DNA of 27,436 nucleotides from Lichtheimia corymbifera B2541 (lineage: Eukaryota; Mucoromycota; Mucoromycetes; Mucorales; Lichtheimiaceae): the NCBI GenBank assembly GCA_000697475.1, contig JNEU01000698.1, positions 1-27,436 of the forward strand. Reading direction: 5' to 3'. Under the pieces are notes generated by a model that was given only the letters and a program-made list of their open reading frames with translations, was not told the origin of the DNA and did no database searches. Every line of letters starts with the position of its first letter. The stretch's first letter is position 1. Made by a program: the position numbers and the translations under genes. Shown here piece by piece: positions 21,585 through 27,436 of the stretch.

Positions 21585-22473
21585 GATGCTGGTGGTGATT
21601 GCAAAAAAAAGGACACAATGTTGTTGTTGTCCTTTATATATAATTCAACGAGGCAACACCAAGCTGACAAATTGCAAACCTGGGGGATGATGGATGGAAG
21701 TGAGATCTGTTTAGACAACGACGTTTCCAAAGCTGGCATAATAAGTGAAGCATGCTGTATCCCCAAATGTATATATATTTAGCAGCTTTTGCAATAGCAT
21801 AAACAAAAACATAACTCTATCAGTGCCACGGATACATCAATACAAAAATGCATGCTGTAAAAAGTTACAAGCTATTATGTATCAACACAAAACATGGCAA
21901 ACCATTACTGCCAAGTAATAACATAAGAAGTGTTGTTGACTGATGGAAGAATAGCCAAGTGTGATTTCAAACATAGCAATATATTGGGCAAAGTGTTTGA
22001 AATCCAGGTGTTGGGGTGCATCCGTGGTGCGTTTATTATCACGGAAAGGTCCAAGACAATGTCAGGTGAATGGTATACTAGTTACCAGGGGAATAGGTGC
22101 AATGACAATTTGAATCCAGTGACATCGTCATGGTGCAGGTTATTATCTTGCACTGACCATATGCACTCCCCCTGAAATCGGGATGCATGTTGGAGCACTT
22201 GTTGCCACTATACGAAAATTCACCCGATCCGATTTTAATATGTCACATGGTTCTGCAGCTAAAGTATCGATATCCCAATGTTGAGGTATTTTTATTGATT
22301 TAAAACACGAATACTAATAAAGACTTGAAGGTGAGAGAAGAGTATAGCTATGGATACTGGCATCGCATTGGGGGCCATGTGGAAGAAGGTTGTCAGTCAG
22401 TCACATCCAAAATGTTTACACAAAGAAGCCCGTTTCTGGCTCGTGGCTCTTTGTTACCACTTCTTTTACCGCC
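21585..22473. other. Divergent promoter region, no gene
   Basis: Spacer between the divergent starts of subtilase B and the helical-repeat gene. It is AT-rich, with only short unconvincing frames. No RNA gene or repeat is recognised. Confidence 0.55.
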
Positions 22474-23466
22474 ATGGCGTTCCGATCTGTTGCACGATCC
22501 TTGACACCACTAAGACAGGCACTTCATGCTCGTAAGTCGATGATATATACAACAAGGGAACATACAATTGAACACGATCACCATTAGCCCGCCCAGCAGT
22601 CGCCGTTGTACGTCAACCATCGGCAGCCTTTCACGCCTTGAGACCTTCTGCTACGTGTAAGTTGAAGTTTATAGCTATATCCGAATATGGCATCAATAAT
22701 TGATATGATCTATTACATAGTATTGAAAGCGAAAAAGGGCAAAGGCACAGTAGAATTGCTTGACGAGGACGACCCAGAGCTTCTTGAAGCCGAAATGCAG
22801 AAGCAAGCTGAAGAGACTCTTTTGAACAAAGCCAAAGAATCCGCACCCTCCAATGACAATGCAACTTTCAGCAACTTGTATGAAGCATTGCTTGCCGAGA
22901 CCAAAGATCCCAAAGACATGCATATCATTCCAAAGCATTCGCGACTCAACAACTTGATCCATCACGCTACCACCGCTGAACAAGTTGAACAATTGCCCGT
23001 ACTTGTCGAACAATGGCGCAACAAGCTTCTTCCTGTCACTCCTTACACCTCTTCCAATCTTATCGATGTATGCTGCCGAACAAATCGAGGTGATGTGGCG
23101 TATACCCTCTTGGGCGAACGTCAGCGGTATGGATTGTTGCCTGAAAAAACCGATTTCGAAAAGACGATTGCTACTCTTGCTACCAACGACCTCGATAAGG
23201 CATTTGTCACCCTTGCTATGGTTCCTTTGTACGCACACACAAGGACAGGCGCCATGTACAACTCATTGTTGGAAGGATGCTTAGCAAACGCGGATGAAGA
23301 GAGCTTGGAAAAGGCTGTATTGACTGCAGAGGAGTTGGTGTCTTCACAGGAGATCGAGAATAAGGTGGATGCCAAGGCTGCATTAGACAAACTCGCAAAC
23401 GCCCTATTGGAGAATGGACAAGAGGAGAAGGCAAAGCCAGTACAGGAGTTTTTGAGCACTTTGTAG
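22474..23466 (+). CDS. Predicted mitochondrial helical-repeat (PPR-like) protein
   Basis: Exons 22474-22531, 22588-22656 and 22721-23466 join in frame (phase 1 junctions, introns of 56 and 64 bp) to 290 aa. The start at 22474 gives MAFRSVARSLTPLRQALHAR, rich in Arg and hydroxylated residues with no acid until far downstream, which fits a mitochondrial import signal. After an acidic stretch (LLDEDDPELLEAEMQKQ) the protein is all-helical in appearance, with repeat-like units such as YTSSNLIDVCCRTNRGDVAYTLL, YGLLPEKTDFEKTIATL and GAMYNSLLEGCLANAD that resemble pentatricopeptide or related helical hairpins. A mitochondrial ribosome or RNA-processing role is a guess; I do not recognise the specific family. 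The antisense frame at 22693-23238 is a shadow. Its 3' end is 77 bp from the convergent PIH1 gene. Confidence 0.8.
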
Positions 23467-23543
23467 ATACATATTATTTCATTATAGAAAAGCATTTTTT
23501 TCATTTGATCAATGCAAGAAAAAAAAGTACAACAGTAATTGTG

Positions 23544-24703
23544 TTACAAGTATTGTTTACGAGGGGCAAGAGCGAGTTCAATTACAAGGTCGAGACTCTT
23601 TTTGTAAAATGTAGCAGTGTTGGTGGTATCGTCCACTTTGACAGGTCGTGGTAATGCAATTTTGACGAGGTTACTGCCAACACCTCCTAATAGCAGCTGA
23701 GTGGGTTCAATATCCAAAGACCACGATGATGATGACTATGTAAATACATATCACGATTTAGTACTGTCATTTGATATTGCGAATAATAACTTACCAATGC
23801 TGGCATATGAGGGACAACTACTTTGAGCATGCTTCGCGCTTCGTCCACTGATATTATGGGTTTGCTCCTTTCCTCCTTATCGGGCTTCTTTTGATTCCGG
23901 ACAGCAGAGATAAGTGCAGGCTTTGGTAAACGTAGTACACGTGCTGGAATTTCTCCCTTGGATGGCGTTTTAGGCATTGTGAATTCTATCAAGATGAGCA
24001 AGTCAATCACTCTCATCATCTGTATCCCAGCAATCTCTTACCTCTGCTAAGCTCTACCGATATCCGCTCCTCAATTAGCTCGATGCATAGCTCCAGTATG
24101 TATAATCGAAACTCAAGGTGACGTTCTGATCTCATATAAGGTTGTGTGTTGATACATGCATCAAAGATTAATGCAGGTTTGCCAGCTAAATTTGGTGATA
24201 GCATAGTAAGCGTACTCGTATCATACATATAATCTCCCATCTAAAGCCATATTACCATTGTCATGTTCAGTACGCTCTTGACCCAAGCTGACAGGGACGC
24301 GGTATGTTGCAGTGGGATCAGCATTGAAAGCCTTTTCTATCTCGCTTTCGGGCATGACAGGTGGTGCAGGGATGGCGTCTGAATAGCAGATGTTGATATA
24401 GACCACAGTGCCAGAGGTATACTTTTTGTTGCTGCACTTGACTATCTTCGTTTTGCATACATATCCCGGTTGCGGTTGTACGTTCACGTCGCGAAAGTCA
24501 CCTCGCTTTGCTTCTTGGAGAAACTTGGCGGCAAGTCGTTCCATAGCTTTAGGATCTTGGGCGAATTCAGCAGCCACATGGTCAAGCAAGGCATCCTGCT
24601 CTTCCTTGGTCAAGGAGTCGAAATCGCGGTTGGTATCCACGTTGTTGTTAAGGATAAATGGACTCGATTTGGCATCGTCTGGCAAAGGTTCCAAAGTTGG
24701 CAT
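23544..24703 (-). CDS. PIH1: PIH1-domain protein (R2TP complex subunit)
   Basis: Adaptor of the R2TP co-chaperone (with Rvb1/2, Tah1/RPAP3 and Hsp90), which assembles snoRNPs, PIKK kinases and RNA polymerases. Exons 24703-24256, 24185-24042, 23985-23795 and 23735-23544 join in frame to 324 aa, close to family size. The N-terminal PIH domain shows VNVQPQPGYVCKTK, VVYINICYSDAIPAPP, TYRVPVSLGQER and LEFRLYILELCIELIEER, then LSREFTMPKTPSKGEIPARV. The Lys residues in the GYVCKTK segment correspond to the phosphopeptide (DSDD-type) binding patch. The last exon forms a CS-like beta domain (SWSLDIEPTQLLL, VKIALPRP, ATFYKKSLDLVIELALAP), the Tah1-contact region in homologues. Introns are 56-70 bp with GT-AG ends. 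Confidence 0.92.
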
Positions 24704-25612
24704 TGTGTTGTTGGGTTGAAGGAGGTGAAGAAAATCAAGCGAGACCCGAGACGATTACATGCACGAACCACCCTGTCATATTCCAGACATAAGCCTTGCT
24801 TCATCCCATATGAGTATTATCCCCCATCCTATTCCTTATTCATCACCCATTACACAACGTCAAAGGATATCAAATGCAATAAACATTGTTATATAAAAGT
24901 CTCTTAAACTATATCTTTCTAGCTATGAATATCGACACAAATAGTAAAAGGGAGCGTATATAAGCAATACAGCACCTCTCCTCTAATTCAATACATAACA
25001 CTGCGCTCCAACTGTTGATGACCCTCTTCTTGCCAGATTCTTCAAGCTGAAACCTATGTTCCTTTGTTCGTGTCATTGAAACACAAACCACCTCGCTACC
25101 GCTGTTGTATACATACATGCTACACGCCTGTTGGACTCTCTTCCATGTTGACACATTATCCAGCCTTTCCTTTTCCTTGTATCTCTTTGTTCAGTAAGGG
25201 GCGTCAGTTGTAAAAGTAGCTGCTGTCAACATGGCGAGCTTCTGTCATTAAAGTTGAGCATGCTTGCAATGCTGTATATACGACCGAATGCCATCTCCAA
25301 TGCTGCAAGTTAAGGGATTTTTCTTGTCGTCCATAAGCGTGATAACTACGCACGTATGTTTTAGAGTGTTGGTGGTAAAGCAAAAAGGGTAGTTGAGAAG
25401 GACAGCATGAGTGTAAAACGACGGGGTATGAAAAAAAAGCCAGTTGCGGAGAACGATTTATCACATTGAAATGCTTCCTGTCATAAATTACTTATGATTC
25501 ACCTCCCCGATCATTGTCTAAACTTTCCCATTCGCTTCACAACGTGTTCCGCAACCGAATGATATCCATATCATATGCGTTTAGACGACCTTTTTGACGT
25601 CCATTTTTGGAA

Positions 25613-25777
25613 ATGTTTTTGGTTGCCATGCAACTTCAATATCGACGTGCTGTCGTGGCGGCGAGCGGTAATAGCCCTGAGAATTTCCTTTACTGCACGG
25701 TTTGCTGGCTCAAGGACGTGACGCTGGCTGAAATTGAATTCTTTCAAAAGTTTTTGGAATACCGACGGCGGCCTTGA
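25613..25777 (+). other. Short open frame, 54 codons
   Basis: Begins MFLVAMQLQYRRAVVA and ends QKFLEYRRRP before a TGA. The composition is protein-like and contains CTVCW, but no family is recognised. The opposite strand is also open (74 codons, 25571-25795), so the island may code on either strand, on neither, or be one exon of a spliced gene. No Kozak-like context or splice partner was established. Confidence 0.2.
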
Positions 25778-25890
25778 CTCCCACATTCCCTTCACCTCTC
25801 CCTTTTCCCCTGCTGGCTACCTTTTTGCATATATTATCTTCACTTCTTTTACTCTTTCGTATTTATTGCTTTTCATCACATTCCAATTAT

Positions 25891-25902
25891 TATATATAAA
25901 TA
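25891..25902 (+). promoter_or_regulatory. TATA-like core promoter element
   Basis: TATATATAAATA preceded by CT-rich sequence, 174 bp before the tRNA-Asn gene. tRNA genes use internal A and B boxes, so this may belong to an unrecognised short or non-coding polymerase II transcript. Confidence 0.3.
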
Positions 25903-26075
25903 CCCAGTAGTTTTCTATGAATAAAGGACAATCATCTATCGATCTCACTTACCTTTTATCAATCTCTCATCGTGTTTGTGCTTGTGGGCAAACTTTCAAG
26001 GCTGATTTGAGCTGGTTTCTATTATAAGCAAGACAATCAGGGATTAACAAGTACGAACACGATAGTGTAGGAACA

Positions 26076-26149
26076 GCTCTTATGGCGCAATTGGCTAGCG
26101 CGTCTGACTGTTAATCAGGAGGTTGGTGGTTCGAGCCCACCTAGGAGCG
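26076..26149 (+). tRNA. tRNA-Asn(GUU): tRNA-Asn (anticodon GTT)
   Basis: Full cloverleaf by hand. The acceptor stem GCTCTTA pairs with TAGGAGC (two G-T pairs) with discriminator G. The D arm has GCGC/GCGC with GG at 26093-26094. The anticodon stem CTGA/TCAG (plus an outer T-G pair) closes the loop CTGTTAA with anticodon GTT at 26110-26112. The variable loop is 5 nt. The T stem GGTGG/CCACC carries loop TTCGAGC. There is no intron and no encoded CCA. Internal A box and B box (GGTTCGAGCC) are present. Confidence 0.97.
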
Positions 26150-26154
26150 TCTTC

Positions 26155-26164
26155 TTTTGTTTTT
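26155..26164 (+). terminator. Polymerase III terminator of tRNA-Asn
   Basis: TTTT at 26155-26158 and a second T run directly after, beginning 6 bp beyond the mature tRNA end, as expected for polymerase III termination. Confidence 0.75.
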
Positions 26165-27043
26165 CTTCGAGAATTGGTCACGTGACCGAAAGCTTGCTGG
26201 TATCCTCAATATCAAGTTTAAGATGTAGTATACAAATATGTGGAAAAGGTCCAACAATAAGAATCAATCTTGCATTATTGATCACTCACCACGTCGTCAA
26301 GCACCACCACATGATTTATTGTGATACTAATAGTAGCTTCTTCTACTTAATGCTAAGGATCGGGTGCTGATGGCTATGTGTGGTACCATGACGACGGAAT
26401 TGCATTCGACAAGCAACACAAAGTGGCGCCCATGAGTAACCATTATACAAATTGGAACGTGAATTTAAGCACAAAAAAGGGACGTCCTTCTGATTTTTGT
26501 GATCCGACGACGTAAGTGGCATACCGACCCACGTATGGGCGGCGGCCTTACTGCGCCCGATTGTCAAGAAAGGTAACCACCTAAGGAAAAAGACTCGATG
26601 GTATTACATTAAGCTCTTTGATGTGACCATTCTCATAATGCTTCTTCATCCCATGTATGAGCAATGGTTTATTATACTCAGATGTTGGATTGTTACGCTC
26701 ATCAGCATTGAAGACAAATGCCCGTATGCATACACAAGATGTTAAAAGAGCCGTGCACCTGATTTTAGATCTGGAGCAGTGATATAAAGGTACCTGGATG
26801 GATAAAAGTCGGAGAAGATAGGAGATAATACGTCGAAATGATGGATCGTAAACAATGGATCATGGGGTGGGGCCCATGGTTACTCTGGCCATGAATGACA
26901 AATTTGCGTTTCAGCATTTACCCCTCTTTTAGCCATTTGAGTGACAAAGATACACCGTGTTATTTGAATAATGAATATAAGGAGGAGAAGATGGATGATA
27001 TACTAATTCATTCATAGGCCGCTTTGCCAATGTCGTATTCTGT

Positions 27044-27081
27044 GGTCTGGGTTTGATAGATAAAACCTATCCCAACCCAGA
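27044..27081. promoter_or_regulatory. Imperfect inverted repeat in promoter
   Basis: TCTGGGTTTGATA faces TATCCCAACCCAGA about 10 bp further on; the arms match except for one or two positions. It lies 15-50 bp before a TATA box, a likely place for a dimeric activator or repressor site. Confidence 0.4.
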
Positions 27082-27094
27082 TGACCCCTGTCAA

Positions 27095-27105
27095 TATTTA
27101 TATAT
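27095..27105 (+). promoter_or_regulatory. TATA box of the last gene
   Basis: TATTTATATAT about 160 bp before the ATG at 27262, followed by a CT-rich leader ending in CAACAACATCATCATCAACA just before the start, typical of strongly expressed fungal genes. Confidence 0.55.
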
Positions 27106-27261
27106 GAGCACAGACAGCACAAATAAAGTTCTCTCCCCCTTTTTCGAGTCTCAAAGGATTCATCCTTGTTATCTTTGCTATTCACGTTATCACGTTTTCT
27201 ATATCAAATTCCACATTTTTTCCTTTGAATACTCTTCAACAACATCATCATCAACATCAAC

Positions 27262-27436
27262 ATGTCTTCTCCTGTTTCTCACGCTGGTTCCCCTTCTGCC
27301 AACACTGGCAATGACAACAACAACATGGGTGACAACAACCACCAAACCCCTGTCACCACTCCCACCAACAACAACCAAGATGGCCCAACCCCCATGGAAG
27401 GTATTGAATCCACTGGATCAGCTGGTGCCCTTGCTT
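27262..27436 (+). CDS. N-terminus of Asn/Pro/Thr-rich protein (partial, cut by window)
   Basis: Starts MSSPVSHAGSPSANTGNDNN and stays open for 58 codons to the window end with no intron. The composition is low-complexity Asn, Pro, Thr, Ser and Gly, which suggests a disordered N-terminal tail ahead of a domain outside the window. Codons favour C endings (TCC, ACC, AAC, GTC), like RPL28 and unlike most neighbours, so the gene is probably well expressed; the TATA box and CT-rich leader agree. Product unknown: the visible part is too generic to assign. Confidence 0.75.
   Translation, partial: MSSPVSHAGSPSANTGNDNNNMGDNNHQTPVTTPTNNNQDGPTPMEGIESTGSAGALA

Larger units (their letters stand above)
24704..26075. 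other. Intergenic region, no firm gene
   Basis: About 1.4 kb upstream of PIH1 and of the tRNA. Most of it is AT-rich with unconvincing frames. A 220-bp GC-richer island at 25565-25800 is open on both strands (see the separate 54-codon entry). A TATA-like TATATATAAATA at 25891-25902 and CT-rich sequence before it look like a polymerase II core promoter, but no coding start follows before the tRNA, so any product would be non-coding or very short. Confidence 0.45.
26150..27261. other. Intergenic region with promoter of the last gene
   Basis: No supported coding sequence between the tRNA and the partial gene at the right end. The minus-strand frame at 26343-26567 lacks recognisable motifs. The last ~220 bp contain an imperfect inverted repeat, a CCCCT stress-element-like site (27085-27089), a TATA box and a CT-rich leader. 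Confidence 0.55.

Noticed and set aside
22693..23238. 181-codon minus-strand frame opposite the helical-repeat gene
   Set aside because: Mirror of the real plus-strand exon 3; Cys/Phe-rich composition typical of an antisense shadow.
24470..24907. 145-codon plus-strand frame over PIH1 exon 1
   Set aside because: Antisense to a well-supported PIH domain; runs into AT-rich intergenic DNA.
25940..26070. Possible U1 snRNA, because ACTTACCT (complement of a 5' splice site) lies about 45 bp after a TATA-like box
   Set aside because: The sequence after it does not form the U1 stem-loops and lacks an Sm site; the motif is short enough to occur by chance.

Overview
The window looks like nuclear DNA of a filamentous fungus, most likely from the Mucoromycota (Mucorales-like). 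The evidence is the dense set of short introns (about 40-100 bp, mostly GTAAGT-type donors with CTAAC/CTAAT-like branch points), a eukaryotic ribosomal protein eL28 gene, an intronless tRNA-Asn, R2TP-type PIH1, TMEM33/POM33, a DHHC palmitoyltransferase, secreted subtilases, and a TnpB/Fanzor-type gene of the kind common in this phylum. Lineage is inferred from gene content only. Exon models were joined by hand by matching splice sites, codon phase and family motifs.

Layout. 1-1830: tandem 193-bp units running into a decayed dispersed repeat. 2105-4196 (-): a nine-exon Fanzor/TnpB-like gene with all three expected RuvC acidic positions. 4197-6032: intergenic, with two strong palindromes. 6033-6602 (+): RPL28. 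6840-7918 (-): TMEM33/POM33. 8035-11198 (-): secreted subtilase A. 12326-13974 (+): a DHHC palmitoyltransferase whose active-site Cys lies in a 12-nt micro-exon. 14505-16121: nested hairpins and a ~1.4-kb imperfect palindrome built from the same repeat family as the window start. 16020-17560: second copy of the dispersed repeat. 17732-18200: a ~470-bp MITE-like element with 31-bp terminal inverted repeats and TA flanks. 18506-21584 (-): subtilase B, a paralogue of A. 22474-23466 (+): a predicted mitochondrial helical-repeat protein. 23544-24703 (-): PIH1. 26076-26149 (+): tRNA-Asn(GTT). 27262-end (+): N-terminus of an Asn/Pro/Thr-rich, probably well-expressed protein cut by the window.

How the parts relate. 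There is no operon-like organisation; most genes are independent housekeeping loci. RPL28 (ribosome), PIH1 (assembly of large complexes, including ribosome-biogenesis factors via R2TP), TMEM33/POM33 (ER and nuclear-pore membrane) and the palmitoyltransferase (membrane anchoring) serve general cell biology. The two subtilases look like products of an older duplication and are extracellular or vacuolar digestive enzymes. The repeats fall mainly between the palmitoyltransferase and subtilase B and at the left end, so mobile DNA has entered the gaps between genes. The most unusual locus is the Fanzor-like gene.
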